Counted from the stretch's first letter, positions 23,611-36,330 are shown. The stretch: 64,000 bases of DNA from Pyxicephalus adspersus (GCF_032062135.1 NC_092868.1:51727798-51791797), one strand, 5' to 3'. Numbers and translations are program-made. The notes: generated by a model from the letters alone, not told the origin.

Positions 23611-26600
23611 AACTTTGCAGGCACAAGGCCATTCTGCACATTTGCCTGTGGTCACCTACCCCATGGGGATAAAAGGTGATCTCTCAAAAGAATTGGAGGG
23701 GTCTCCCTTCTTACTTAGTTGTCACAGGAATCACCATTGGAAGATTTCACCGTTCTTGTAACAAGTCAAACATCTCACCATCACTTTCTGTACCCAAAGA
23801 TAATGGTCACCAAAGCCACACATGAGAGGGAAGCTCCCAAGTAAGGAGGCCAACAGGACTTCTAATCCATCCACAAACCTCAAGAAATTGATTTTTTTTC
23901 ATACTCTTCAAACCAGTTCAGACCACATTTTTTAAATCCCCCTGATCCCTACCGCAGGCTCTTTAGAAAGGAACGTGCGGGAGGAATGAATACAGCAGGT
24001 GCTTCGGCCTTTGTGAAGCTGACCCGATCCCTTTGGCAAGGAAAAGCACCATTCAGACATTCCATGATTAAAGAATGTCAAATATTAAGCAATCCCTAAT
24101 TTTATGTTTGTTTTTCCTTAAACAAACAATGTTAAACATCAGCTGGTTTGTACGTCGATTGGTCTCTGAAATCCTTCAGTATATTATAGGACGTGTCAAG
24201 ATAGCTTGTTCTAGTTTATAGAAAACACATGAGCAGATGTATCCGTGTGGGTATGAAATGTTGGGTTAGGGTTTTATCTCCACCTGGTATATTATCTTTT
24301 TACAAATTGCTTATTTGTATTACACCTTGTTCTCCCATTGCTAAAAAAAAAATAGGATATCCAAAACATTTCAGGGGCATTGCAAAGGAAAAGAGTAGAC
24401 ATATAAGCCTGTTATGCACAAGCAAATCTGCTGCCAATTTTGCACTAAATTTGCACCAAAAGTCCAATTGATATCTGTTTAGTCATCAGTCCAAAGACAA
24501 TGTTTTGCCCTCCCAATTATTAGGGGTGGATGGGATGAACCACAAGATCCTCAGGAACCATCAGATGGGAGCTCTTGATTAGATTTGATCAATTCTTCGT
24601 ACACATAATGCAAATTATGTATTTTTTTACCCATATTTAAAACGTATTCACTCCACTTAAATCAAGGACCAAAAACAATGGCTGCATGTAATTGGTCTGC
24701 TGTCTGGTTTTGGTTTGGAAATGATTTCTGGGCAATCTGATCATTTTATTGGATAAATGCTCAAATCAGGGTTGGGAACGGCCCTTATGTATTAGGCTTA
24801 AAAGAGGATTCAATGTGGATCAAAGTAAATCCAATGTGGACCAAAGTGGATCCAATGTGGAATGTGGTCAGATTTGTATTTTACATTTATGCATTCTTCA
24901 TAGTTCGTCAGATTTTTAATTTTGCTCATGCTGACAATGCCTTCAGCTGTTTTTTTACCTCCAGAAAGAGTCATCTTTGTTCAGGCATTCTCCAGGTTCA
25001 GTATCTGTTTCCTAGTCTGAGACTTCAGTTGCCAGTTCTCTGTCAAAGATCAACCCCAGTTGAAGTGTTTCAGCCTTGTATGCTACAAAGTTGTCCTGTT
25101 CAAGTTGAAACACTGGAGCAGAGGAGATAGAGAACACTTTCCCTCCTGCCTGCAGCAGACTGATGACATCATCTAAGCCTAGCCAAAGTCACTGGATTGA
25201 AACTTTTCAATGATAAAATAAAAAAAGCCTTTATATAATAATATATAACTATAAAAATATGATGAAATATATATTTGAATATCATGATGTCAGGAGTTTT
25301 TTGCAGTTACTAGACCATTTTTTGATGTACAATTTGTAAATATGTTGTAAAGTCATTTTCTCTATGTATAGTGTATAATAAAAGTTACATAGGAGAAGAC
25401 ATATTTCCTCATTATAAATGCAGTTAGCCATCTCATTAAAAAAACAATGCAGTCCCCATGTGGCTGAAATCACATCAACTGGCCCTTCAATTAGTGAAAA
25501 GAAAAACAAAGTTTTAGAAGCAAAAAAGGTTTAAATGTCTGCTTTCTGGATCATGGTAACAGCCCTGTTTTCTTGTACGAGCATCACAGGAACTCCCCTA
25601 TTACAGAAATACAAAACCCAGGGGCAATAATCCAAAATTAAAAAGTGACATTCTTCCAAAAACAACCTAAAAATGTCTGAACATGTGCAAGGGTTTCCAT
25701 CGACACTCCGCCTGGAATACCCAGCTGTAATGTGACTTTGAGTCCCTATAAGTTGTTCTTCCCATCAGGAAAGACAGATGAGAATGCTCAATGATGGCGG
25801 ATGGCGGGGGCTCGCTGACGAGGCATTTATGACTATAAAAGCTCACAGATTAAAAAGGTCTAACTGTTTTTTTTTGTGCATGATGAGAGAGAAAATTGTA
25901 CAATAATGAGAATGTTCTGCTCTCCTAATTACATAAAAAACGCAGTTTCATAAAGTGGAAACAAGGTAATGGGAGAATCTCCATACGCAGACACTTACAA
26001 GACCACTTTCTCTATGATGTATGTACGCAGAGGCACGCGGATTCGGATCGGCCAGCTGTGGACTCCTCTGCCAAATAGGCCCAGGTGACTTTGCCATCTG
26101 TCCCAGCAGTTTTGTGTGTAAAGGGAGCATAGAAAGCTGTATTGATCAAAGGGTGGAAAACAAATCCTGATTAAAATGTGCACTGGAAAGCAGCATTGTG
26201 CATAACTTTACATGGTGATCTCCTATTTCTGAGATATCAACCTATGAGGACAGTGTAGAGCCAATAGGAGAAATCAAATTATATTCTTTTCATTATGAAA
26301 AGACAAATGTCCGACACAGTTCGTTGGTTATACTGTCGCTTCATCAGGGCTGTAATTATTAGGAGCAATATGTGTGAATATAATTACAGTAAGATTAAAA
26401 TGAAAGGATATAACTATAAAGTTGGGTAAGAATTATTACAATTCGTCTGGCCAAACTTTCTGTGCACTGTAGATCCATTCTGCGACCTCTAAAATGCAAC
26501 AGGCAGTGGAAAATTTTTTTTACACCTTTATAGTGTTGGTGGAAAGTTGTCGATCCCTGTGCGAGCCTAGTCCAGCCGGTCTGTGATCCCAGTCCAGCCG

Positions 26601-28030
26601 GTTCCATGCTGTTTAGTCTTCCTTCTTCTTTTAGGTGCAGATTGGACACCTGGGTCCACAATCTTCTTCTTCTTCTTTTTGCACCCGATCTCCCACTGCA
26701 CGTGTGCAAGATCAGGTGACTCGCCTTCCTGAAATTGTGAAAAAAATTTGCTGATCTTACTGCCCATTCCAGGAAAGGCCCTTCTGTGCATGCCTCAGAT
26801 TAGACTTTTGCAGAAGGAGCAGCTGGTATACTTGACAGCTAAAGGTTTCCTATTCAGATTTTACTGCCACAGCAGTAAAGACAGAAGGGGAGGAGTCCAA
26901 ATAAAAAAAGTATTAACTTTTTTGTATATAAAAGGGCTAGCCACCCTTTTTATAATGGAAAAAAAATAGTAATAGGTACAATTTAAGGTAGTGTGGTGCT
27001 TTTGAGTATGGAGGTGCACGTTACCTACCATATACCAGGTCTAGCAGCCAATCACCTTTACATGATGGAATGGGCAACATCACCATTTCCCCAACACAAA
27101 CCAACAATGTGTGTTTTGGTGCTGGCTGCAATGAAGGAAAGAGCAGTAGGGTTCACTGGAAGGGAAGTATCAGCGGGTCAGCTGAGGCTTTTTTTAAAAA
27201 CAATCACTTTAAATCATATCCGTGTTTTATTACCTGTACATTTGAGACCATCAGAATGTATTTGTGCTTTTTCAAAGGCTCAGGAATGCCTTAGAACATT
27301 CCCTCTCCATACATATAATATCCATTCACTTGTTCCGGCTAGAGAAGTGATGAGTACTTTTATTAGAACAGTATTAGTCCTTGGTGAGTGATGCCCAACA
27401 TTTTCACATGGGATGTGATAGAGGGTCTTTTACCTGTGACTTAAATACACCTTCAAATCCTCATTCCTGAGATTCTGGGAAAATGAGATTATTAATCAGA
27501 TTATGTGCAGCATTAAAGGGAATCTCTTACTTTGTCCTACATTGTTTCACTTTAAATTGCCCCTGAATGAATACCATGTGGACCATGGTTGCATGTGGAC
27601 CAATCTAGGCTCCAAACACCCTAATCACAGCTTGGCCCCTCGTGTAAAGTAGAAATAACTTGTAATAAAGATGGAATTTTGGAGGAGAGCCCCCACACAG
27701 TAGTACAGAAGCGCCGGACCGCGTGTTATTTTACTGATAAACATCTTGGCAGATACACAAGAGGAGGAAGCAGAATTGCTGAGGCAGATAACTTGAGAAA
27801 ATTGAGTTGTTCTTGAACAGACACAAAATATTGGCCTTGTTTATAAATGTCTGAAGGAAGGTCTGTGTCAGGGAAGTCGCAAATAAGAATCAGATTGCAA
27901 CTTATACCTTCCAAGTGTTATTTTCCGGTTATGGAGATAGCCAAGTGAAATTAGGACGTGCACAAGTAATCTACATGAAGACATTGGGTCTTCTGCTAGA
28001 ACCTGCAAAGGGACACAATTTGCAATGACA
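23611..28030. other. Intronic stretch, no exon recognised
   Basis: Mostly single-copy-looking sequence. A short direct repeat of CAATGTGGAC/TCAAAG units lies at 24812-24860. 25740-25960 is repeat-free and includes GATGGCGGATGGCGGGGGC and long TAAT-containing runs, a possible regulatory element. On the minus strand 25995-26130 could be read as an exon ending at a GTAAGT donor, but no family was recognised. 26290-26360 carries a degraded CTTCATCAGGG / GACACAGTTCGTTGG motif from a dispersed repeat. Confidence 0.35.
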
Positions 28031-28033
28031 GCC

Positions 28034-28035
<2 letters not shown>

Positions 28036-28074
<39 letters not shown>

Positions 28075-28086
28075 TATATATATATA
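28036..28086. repeat. (TA)n microsatellite
   Basis: Alternating TA run with one AAAT interruption. Peptides of Ile-Tyr repeats on the minus strand derive from it. Confidence 0.95.
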
Positions 28087-28211
28087 GATAAATGTGAACA
28101 TTTTTTAATTTCCATTTTACTTTCTGTGGTTAAACTTCCAAACTCTTCTTCTAATTGAAAGAGTTCATTTTTATAGTTTTGTTCCACTATTGTTACAAGG
28201 AATCTCTAACC

Positions 28212-28539
28212 CAGCCATTCTTAACCAGGGTTTGGTGGAACCCCAAAGTTCCTCCAGATGTTCATAGGGTTCCTCAGACTGTGGCTGATTGACCACCCAT
28301 TAATTATTCCTGCATAGTTCTGGGGCCAACACCATTTGGTAGAGCCAACTGCATGACTCTAGCAATATTCTTAGTAGTCTTTAGTGCTGATATTCTAGCC
28401 ATCTCTATAAGGGGGCTTTCTTTCCACTGGCCACCAATTTAAGACATTTTCCCCCACTGATGTCTAATAAATTGATTGTAGCAGGGCTTTCCTGAGACCC
28501 AAAAGGGTTTCTAAGCGTTGAAAAGTTTGAGAAGGGCTG
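28212..28539. mobile_element. hAT-like non-autonomous element with perfect 8-bp target duplication
   Basis: The ends CAGCCATTCTTAACC and (reverse-complemented right end) CAGCCCTTCTCAAAC form terminal inverted repeats. The element is flanked on both sides by the identical octamer CTCTAACC (28204-28211 and 28540-28547), diagnostic of hAT transposition. It is 328 bp with no ORF. A related internal fragment lies at 30815-30960 (GGCTGATTGACC and CATTTGGTAGAGCCAACTGC shared). Confidence 0.88.
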
Positions 28540-28846
28540 CTCTAACCCCATTAACTTTCATTTAAGGCAAGCATTAAAGTGGTTGGTTTTGGTTGCTTTC
28601 TAGTTTCTAGCAACTCATTAAGTAAAAGGGGGGGTTAATATGAATTATAATGGGTTTGGATAAACATTTTGGGGAATTGAGAAGGCATTTTGAGTGTGTC
28701 TATGGGAATTTAGGCTTTTTATGCCAAAAGAGCATTTCTAAGGCATTTGTCAAGAATTGGACTGAAGACTAGGCATTCCAAGGGTTGAGGTTGGGTATCT
28801 TGTACAACAATTTTCCTCTACACCAAACTGGTTTTGTGGAGTAGTC

Positions 28847-29145
28847 TAGGTCAGTGGTCCCCAACCATTTGGAGCCCATGGACCACTGAACGCATGGACT
28901 CAATACCGCACATGTGCAGGGAGCCATGTGTCACTCAAAGGGGAAAAAACTTTCCCCAGAGTGACGTCATGATGCCAAAACCTGCCAACTCTCCCATCAC
29001 AGGTCTGAGCCTGTGATAGCAGAGTGAACGAGTTGTGTTCAGAGACACAACCCTCCCACCACCCTGAGCCTGCGACGCGTGCAGGAGACATGGTCCGTGG
29101 CTCTGATGAGTGCACCCCTCCCAGCCGGGGTCCTTCTCTGGAGGT
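28847..29145. mobile_element. Probable hAT-like element, left end clear
   Basis: Begins CAGTGGTCCCCAACCATTTG, the canonical-looking hAT-type terminus, and continues GAGCCCATGGACCACTGAA. The right terminus and target duplication were not located with confidence, so the end is approximate. Minus-strand ORFs here (28900-29219) have no recognised domain. Confidence 0.5.
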
Positions 29146-30814
29146 GCACAATTGTGTAAAATGTCTTTGTCGGCTGTAACAATTACAATAGTGATCAATG
29201 ACCGATGTCCAGGAGACATAATTGCCTAGGACTGCTGCATAGGTCTATCTGATTGCCAATTAATTCCTGTAACAATTACAGTACCCTCACTGCCAACCCC
29301 TGAGCTCAATAATTTGGAGGAATATCTGCAAAGCATTTGGTGTAAATTCACATCTCAGTGATTCGAAGGGGTGTCCACATCCTTTTACCCATTTTGGGTG
29401 ACCAGTTTTCATGGGAAACTATTAGGAGAAGGGATAAGTCATTGGGAATTCAATACATTACATTTGGGATTATCGGCTGTTTTTTGAAATCGTAGACAAT
29501 AAATTAGGAAATTGAACAGAAATGATATATGAGATTTTATTCTTCCAGACTAACTGTTGGACATAAGCCGAGACACATATCCTCCATATCCTCCATATCC
29601 ACATGGATGTCTAAGATGTTTTTTTTTTATCAGACTTGGAGTAGTTAAAAAAGAGAGATTCCTTGTGATTGGTTGCCAGGAAATGAAGCTAATTATGCAG
29701 CGCTTTCTTCCTTTTTTCACATATTCTTGTGGCTTTGACTTTTTTTTTTCCGTAGCTTTACTTTTTAATTACCAAACTTTCTGAGTTGTCTCGAAACCAC
29801 TTAGAAAGAGCTGAAATATTTAGCACTAGTTTCGTTTCGGTGTGACAAATTGTTCTTTGGTTCAAAGAATGTATTATTTCAAGGAGGAGGGAAGTCAGAC
29901 GCCAATTACTTAAAAAGTCTTCTGCTCGCTGGAAGTGAGGTCTGTACCATGGACCGGTTCATAGAAGACTTGTTTGAAGACTAATTAAAGAATAAGAATT
30001 TGCTTTTGCTCATTACACCTCCTTTGCGGCTGTCTTGACAATACTTGTGTCCTCTGGTTTGGTTGAGCCTTTTTCTGATTTGTCCGCCAGCAGCTCCTCG
30101 TTAAAATTCATGTCTGTAATTGCTAATTGGGAAAGAGGCGCGGTAATGGGCTGGTTCATGATTTTGATTTTAGTAGATAGGCTGTGACTACAGGTGTGTT
30201 TTTTCAAAATTTATAACATTTAAAACTAACCAGCTTTCAAAGGGTTTCTATTCTGCATTGAAATTGCTTCCACTGCACACTGTGAGCTTCTCACAGTGAG
30301 CATAAGAAGCTGCAGCAAGTCAGATGGAGCCGCCTCATTTTCTGGCTGCATCACCTATGCCATTCCCCTGCAGCCTGACTGTCCATAGCCATCAGTTTCA
30401 TTGATTGGATTTGAGTTCTTTCAATCTTGAAGCTGCAGAATCACATGTGGGTGTTCTCAAAGGTGGTCTGCATGTAAATGTAACCGTCCTAGGAAGGTCC
30501 AGAATGAAATCCATACATCAAGGCAATTTGCATTCCAAAAAGCAGGCATCAGGACTGAGGGCTCCTGAATTAAATACCCTACCAGCTCTTTCCATCATGA
30601 TCTGCCTGCATTGCAAAAAACAAAAATAATAAGTCTAAAATAAAGTATATATAAAAAAATAAAAGTAACAAAATGAGGCCAATTTAGGTCCAGGATAAAT
30701 ACATGAGCTTCTTTATCCATTCAGAGCCAATAATCTCACTGTTAAAACGCAAAATATTACCCTAATTTTATCTACTTTATTGACTGCAAAAAAATTTACC
30801 AAATTTCCAAAAGT
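29146..30814. other. Intronic stretch, no exon recognised
   Basis: No family-level hit. A 64-codon minus-strand ORF at 30013-30207 ends in a protein-like hydrophilic stretch (LAITDMNFNEELLADKSE), but neither conservation nor splicing can be judged; it may be a pseudogene fragment or chance. The rest is AT-rich with poly-T runs. Confidence 0.35.
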
Positions 30815-30960
30815 TCAACATTTTGTGGCTGATTGACCTCCTATTGATGATACTTACATATTTCCGGGGTCAAACCCATTTGGTAGAGCCAACTGCTTAA
30901 GTCTATGGATGTTTTTAGTTTATAAAGGTGGTATTTTTTGTGCAAATTGTCATGCTTGGG
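30815..30960. mobile_element. Fragment of the hAT-like family at 28212-28539
   Basis: Shares GTGGCTGATTGACC, the CGGGGTCAAACCCATTTGGT region and AGAGCCAACTGC in order. Both termini are missing. Confidence 0.65.
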
Positions 30961-30966
30961 CTACTT

Positions 30967-30992
30967 TAATAATAATAATAATAATAATAATA
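30967..30992. repeat. (AAT)n microsatellite
   Basis: Eight to nine AAT/TAA units. Confidence 0.95.
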
Positions 30993-31690
30993 CATTTCCC
31001 AGGATAGGGTTGACTCCTAACCCTGGACAGTTTTAGAGTAAATGGGACTATGGGCAAATCTGAAGTTGAACATTCCAGCTACTTGCACCCAATATCATTA
31101 TGTCAAATGAAGACCTGGAGAAGGTGGGAAGGCCCAGTTTTCCTCCCCCTAAACTGTCCTTGCTGGTGATAAGTTACCTTCATGCATTAGGAGTCAGCTA
31201 ATTATCTCATGCTAATTATAGCTCATAATGTCATTTATGGGTGCAATATTTGCAGCCTGCCTGCACTGTACAAAAACCCATATAAAGACTAGTTCATAAA
31301 ATGGAAAGGGAGATTGGCAGCTAATTTATGACATTGTTGGGTAATAGTTTACATTGGATGCCTGAGCAGATGCATGGAGCGTTCCGTTCTTCAGCTTCAT
31401 CCACACCCCATGCTGCTACTAGGTGTCTTCTTATTTCAAGGACACGCTAGCTGTAAGGATCAGGATGCAAACCTACAACAGTGACAATACTAAGCTGTAA
31501 TACTGCTCAGATACCACATAGGGATGATACATTGAAAGATGGTTGTAGAATTCATTTTTTACAAGATTCTCCAAACCCCTCTGCAATTTTGTATTTCTGT
31601 TAGAAATGTTGGAATCACTGGGGTCCTATTTAGTGGCAATATTTGCCCTCCACAGTCTGAAGCAGGATTTGTTTGTTTATAGATAAAGCT
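30993..31690. other. Intronic stretch, nothing recognised
   Basis: No domain-bearing ORF, RNA gene or clear repeat seen. Confidence 0.4.
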
Positions 31691-31699
31691 AAATGCTCA

Positions 31700-32820
31700 G
31701 ATTCCCTTCCCTATCACCCTCTCTCCTTCCTTTTCCTCCCCCAGCTATCCCCCCTTTAACCCTTATCCTTCTTCCCCTTTCTCTCCATCTCCTTTCTTCT
31801 ATTATTGTGCCCTAATCTCTGCCACTCTTCCCTTTTCTTTTTTTCATCTTCTTCTTTTCTTCTCTCCCTCTTCCTCGCCCTTCTATCAGGGGTATAGTCA
31901 TAAAAAAAGAAGAGGAGACACGATAATAGTAAAGACTATCCATGGCGAGCGCGCAGGGAGAGCCTATATGGGGGTCCCGAAAAAAGTGAGGGCGCGGCGT
32001 GCCTGCGCGTGCCTCACCCACTACACCCCTACCTCCTATAGTCTTCCTTTTTTTCCTTGTCCCACTTCTCTCACTTTATCTTGTTCACCCATCTTCCCTC
32101 TCTCTCTTTCTTCTTTTTGATATCTTAAGTTCCAAACAGACACTTTATTTTTTCCACCTGAGACAATCCTACGTGAGCGCCTTGGAAGAAAATCTAACAT
32201 CAGTACAGGTTTCCCTGATGTTGTTTTGTGATCTGCTGTGCCAAATCACTAAATGACGGATGCTAAATGAATGCTAAATATTGCAGTCCCCTCAGACCCT
32301 GTACAGCAATCATTCCTAAAATTGTTCCTCAATTACAATCAATGATTGCTTCCAGAGATGATTATTGAGTGTCTGTCTCTCTGTATCTTTTTTCTTCTTT
32401 CAGTGTTTTCTTATCGTTTTCTATCTCCCTCCATCTATCACATCTTTCTTTCTTCCTTAGCTATACTTCTCTTTCTTATCTGTCTTTCTCTTTCCTCACT
32501 TTTTTTTATTTTCTCTCTTCCATTCTCTCTTTGTTTCATTCTTCCTGTGTCGTCTCTTCTCTCTCTCCTATTCTCAAGGTTTCCTCTTTCTCCCTTCTTC
32601 CCCTTTTTCTCTCTATATCCCTTCTCTCATCCTCCCTCGTTCTTCCTCTCATCTTTGCTCTTTTTCTGTCTCTTTCTCTATCTTCGTCTTTCTTCCTGCT
32701 ATCTTGCTCTTTCTCCTTTTCTCCCTTTCACTTCCTACCCTCCTCTGTCCTTTTCCCTTCCTACTCTGTCTCTCTATACCTTTTTTTCTCCCTGCTTTCT
32801 CTCTCTTTCTTCTTTTAACT
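31700..32820. repeat. Pyrimidine-rich low-complexity tracts
   Basis: Plus-strand C/T-rich runs dominate 31700-31890, 32040-32125 and 32360-32820, separated by mixed sequence. Open frames such as 32346-32828 translate to Ser/Leu/Phe runs and are compositional artefacts. Confidence 0.85.
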
Positions 32821-33244
32821 ACAGGTAGTCCCCGAGTTAAGGACATCCGGCATACGGACGACTCCTAGATACAAACAGGGCTTCCCTGCTCTCTCATGTG
32901 CAGGATGGAGGCTTGAAGGAGGCAGTTTGCATGACTTGCAGAAGAAATCTTCTGCTAAACACAGCTGAGGTTGTGGGTGATCTTCGGGGGGTGAGCTTTT
33001 CTGCAGCCTCTTGTAACTCTTTAATACCCAAGACAAACTCTGCAGTTGTTTCTTTTTGCATATCAAAGCACAGCTTGCTCCAGAAGTTAATGAATGTCTA
33101 GGCTCCAGAAAGTTTTTTTCTTTTTACTTTGTGATTAACTCACAATGAGGATTTTATACAGTAACTGAACCACAATCCCTAATGATATGTTGAGACAAAC
33201 ATCTGTCCTAATTGCATTTATTAAAATATTGTACCTGTTCCAAC

Positions 33245-33775
33245 TTACTCTCTTTTTGTCCTTCCGTCTCTCCCCTCTTCTCTCTCTTTCTCCTTCTATC
33301 CCTACCCTCTTCTCTCTCTTTCTCTTTCTATATCTCCTTACTTCTCTCTCTTTCTCCTTCTATCCCTCCCCTCTTCTCTCTCTCTCTCCTTCCGTCTCTC
33401 CCCTCTTCTCTCTCTCTCTCCTTCCGTCTCTCCCCTCTTCTCTCTCTTTCTCCTTCTATATCTCCTCTCTTCTCTCTCTTTCTCCTTCTATCCCTCCCCT
33501 CTTCTCTCTCTTTCTACTTCCGTCTCTCCCCTCTTCTCTCTCTTTCTACTTCCGTCTCCCCCCTCTTCTCTCTTTTTCTCCTTCTATCTCTCCTCTCTTC
33601 TCTCTCTTTCGCCTTCCGTCTCTCCCCTCTTCTCTCTCTTTCTCCTTCCGTCTCTCCCCTCTTCTCTCTTCTCTCCCTTCTTCTCTCTCTTTCTCCTTCT
33701 CTCTCTCCCCTCTTCTCTCTCTTTCTCCATCTGTCTCTCTCATCTTCTCTCTCTTGTCCTTTTCTCCTTTCTTTC
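33245..33775. repeat. Polypyrimidine minisatellite, 32-bp units
   Basis: Tandem repeats of CCGTCTCTCCCCTCTTC followed by TCTCTCTTTCTCCTT with a 32-bp period, clear in 33360-33480 and throughout. Because 32 is not a multiple of three, adjacent units change frame, yet with no purine-containing stops all plus frames remain open, giving ORFs of up to 232 codons (33212-33910). These are not genes. Confidence 0.92.
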
Positions 33776-33924
33776 CTCCCATTAACATTCCATCTGGTTA
33801 GAGAAGATCCCTGCCTGCGTTCCATGTCCCCAAGCTGTGACAACACACTTTCCCCGGCGCTGTGCCTGTCCCGGGCTCCTGCAATGCAGTGCCGCCATTG
33901 TGGGCTGTAACCTAAGTTAGGCCA

Positions 33925-34450
33925 AGAACCCGCTGCGCCTAACGTTCATCAGCCAGGGCCATAAAGCTGTTGTCTTGCTGAGGTAACGCGCGCCCATTAT
34001 CCATTTTCAGCTTCTAAAATAAGAGGTAGTGGAAGCACTTTGGCAAACAGCTTGAGACAATGTTTTTCGCACCTCGGAGAAGAGGTAGGAGAGAATCAGA
34101 GGACATCAAACACAAGTCACGGGGTATCGTTCCTCTAGGCGGTGACACGGGTTCACAACTATGTCTCCGGCTCCATTTTAATGTTCTTGTCTAGCTGTTA
34201 CAGCGCATTTCGGGGAAATGGAATTTCATTTTACAGCTTCAATCAGAGCAGAACAGAAAACGATAAGGATGAGCGTGGAGAGCGGCTTTATTCTTCTACG
34301 CGCGTTGTTACTTTAGGTGTTTCATTTCACAAAGTTCAAAGCTCCTGACTGCCGGCATTCCTGAAATGAATGGCGCTCTCAGTGTCATAGCGGAGGCTCT
34401 AGAATTTGGAATCTTGTGCAGGCTTGTTTCCATCGAGCAGCGAGGATATA
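33925..34450. other. Apparently unique intronic segment; candidate regulatory element
   Basis: No repeat signature, with moderate GC and several CpGs (AACGCGCGCCCATTA at about 33986, ACGCGCGTTG at about 34299). The plus ORF 34142-34348 has no recognised domain. Looks like conserved non-coding DNA, but this is untested. Confidence 0.3.
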
Positions 34451-34461
34451 ATGACTACTAT

Positions 34462-35990
34462 GGGCTGATCATTTCCTACTCCAAAAAAAAGTCTTGCCAT
34501 CCATAAATCAACCATCCTATTACCTGGCCAGATTCAGCTGATTCCGTGCAGCCAGTACAAGATACAACAGCCAAACATAACCAGGGAAGGAGTAGAGAGG
34601 AGCCTGGTGGAGGATTTCCATTTCTGCAAATATTGAATTGTAAAACTATTATGAGACTACTTGGGAGAAATGCGTTAGCATCAATGGGAAAGGTGACATT
34701 AAAGTGATTTCTAGGGGCTGATCATTTCCTACTCTAAAAAAAGTCTTGCCATCCATTAATCTGGTGGAGAATTTCCATTTCTGCACAAATTAAGTTAAAA
34801 AAGAAAATGATGTTGCCACTTGGGCAAAAAGCATTAGTCTCAATGGTAGAGGTGACATTAAAGTGGTTTCTAGGGTGCAATGGGTTTTATTTGGCTTTTG
34901 GGAGTTACAGAAGGGCCTACTTATGGCTAAATGTAATCAAAAACACAGAGAAAAGATTCAGTTCTATGGGAATGGAGGTGAGTAGAAATCACTCTGCTGT
35001 ATCCTCCTTCTCCATGGGAAATGGCAGGAAATCCCAATGGGCATCACCAATGTCGAGAGACCACTGTACATCGTACAACAAGTACAAGATAGAACACCCA
35101 AATATAACCAGGGAAGGAGTATGGATGAGCCTAATAGAGAGTTTCTATTTCTGAAAAAAATCTAATAAAGAAAGAAAATGCTTTTGGGCGAAATGCGTAA
35201 GAGTCAATAGGAAAGGTGGGATTAAAGTGATTTCTGGGGTGGAATGGGTTTATTGACCAAAGGTGATCAGCAATATGGAGATGAAACACAAATTCAGGTT
35301 CCATTGGCATGGTAGTTGTTCCTGACACAATGTTCAATTCTATGGAAATGAAAGGGGAAAGACACGTAGGAAGCACTGCTGCATCCTCCTCTTCCATAGT
35401 AAATGGTAGGAAATGCCACAGTGGATCACTGAGAAATATCGGGGGACCATTGTACACCGTACAACCAGTACAAGATACAACACGCAAACATAACCAGGGA
35501 AGGTCTAGAGAGGAGTCTGATGGAGAGTTTTAATTTCTGTAAATATTAATTTGTTAAAAAATAATGTGGCCACTTGGGCAAAATGCGTTAGCATCAATAG
35601 AAAAGGTGACAATAAAGTGGTTTTTAGGGTAAATTGGGTTTTATTTGGCTTTTAGGAGTTACAGAAGCTTTTGTTTAAGGCTAAAGATGATCAGCAATAT
35701 GAGATGAAACACAAATTCAGGCTACAACTGGTATGGTAATTGCTCATGACACAAAGTGCTTTATTAAAATAAAGCTGCAAACAGATGGGAAATATTTTTA
35801 TGATTTTTCATGATTGTTTCCAGTGTCAGTAAAACAGACGATTGCTGTACACAATTCACTGTTCAGTTCAATGGAGAGGAGAGGGAGAGGATGAGGAGGA
35901 AGCTCCCTGCTGCATCTTCCCCCTCCATAGGAGATGCAATGGCAGATTGGTAAACAATGTCAGGGAATCACAAAGTACACTTTGCCCAAG
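34462..35990. repeat. Large-unit tandem repeat (about 250-530-bp spacing)
   Basis: Landmarks recur in order. GGGCTGATCATTTCCTACTC plus GTCTTGCCATCCAT occurs at about 34462 and 34714. GGGCAAAATGCGTTAGCATC (variants) occurs at about 34660, 34821, 35186 and 35576. GATCAGCAATATGGAGATGA occurs at about 35265 and 35689. ACCAGTACAAGATACAACA occurs at 34552 and 35465, with a variant near 35078. Units have suffered internal deletions, which explains the unequal spacing. Confidence 0.8.
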
Positions 35991-36204
35991 ACGATCACGA
36001 CTGTTTATCGCAGACGACTATTATCTGATGTGAATAGCTTAATGCAAACCTGTGCTTTGGATCCTACACGTTGTCATTGTTTGCTGAAAATGTTGGCGTT
36101 ACTGGGGACTGCACACTCAATAGTCCTGGACTGGTCCATTACAAAAGGGGTACATCCCTGATTTTGGTAAAATGGACCATGCAATGCTGATTTCCCCTCT
36201 TATC

Positions 36205-36330
36205 AGTGGCAGATGTAGCCAAAAGGGGGCGCCAGTGCAGAACAGACTTGCCCACCTGGCTTGGGGCCCCTGGCTGAAGAGGGTCCGGGGCTCCCATGCA
36301 GTTATACACTTTGCAGCAATAACAAAGTGG
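36205..36330 (+). repeat. Interspersed repeat family D
   Basis: Contains AGATGTAGCCAAAAGGGGGC, GTGCAGAACAGACTTG, CTGGCTTGGGGCCCC and CATGCAGTTATACACTTTGC, as in the other copies. Confidence 0.7.

Noticed and set aside
25948..26183. Minus-strand exon-like segment ending at a GTAAGT donor
   Set aside because: No recognised family, weak acceptor, and two competing frames; too little to call.
33187..33910. Plus-strand ORFs of 204 and 232 codons
   Set aside because: They translate the 32-bp polypyrimidine array into Ser/Leu/Phe runs; no stop can arise from such composition, so openness is not evidence of coding.
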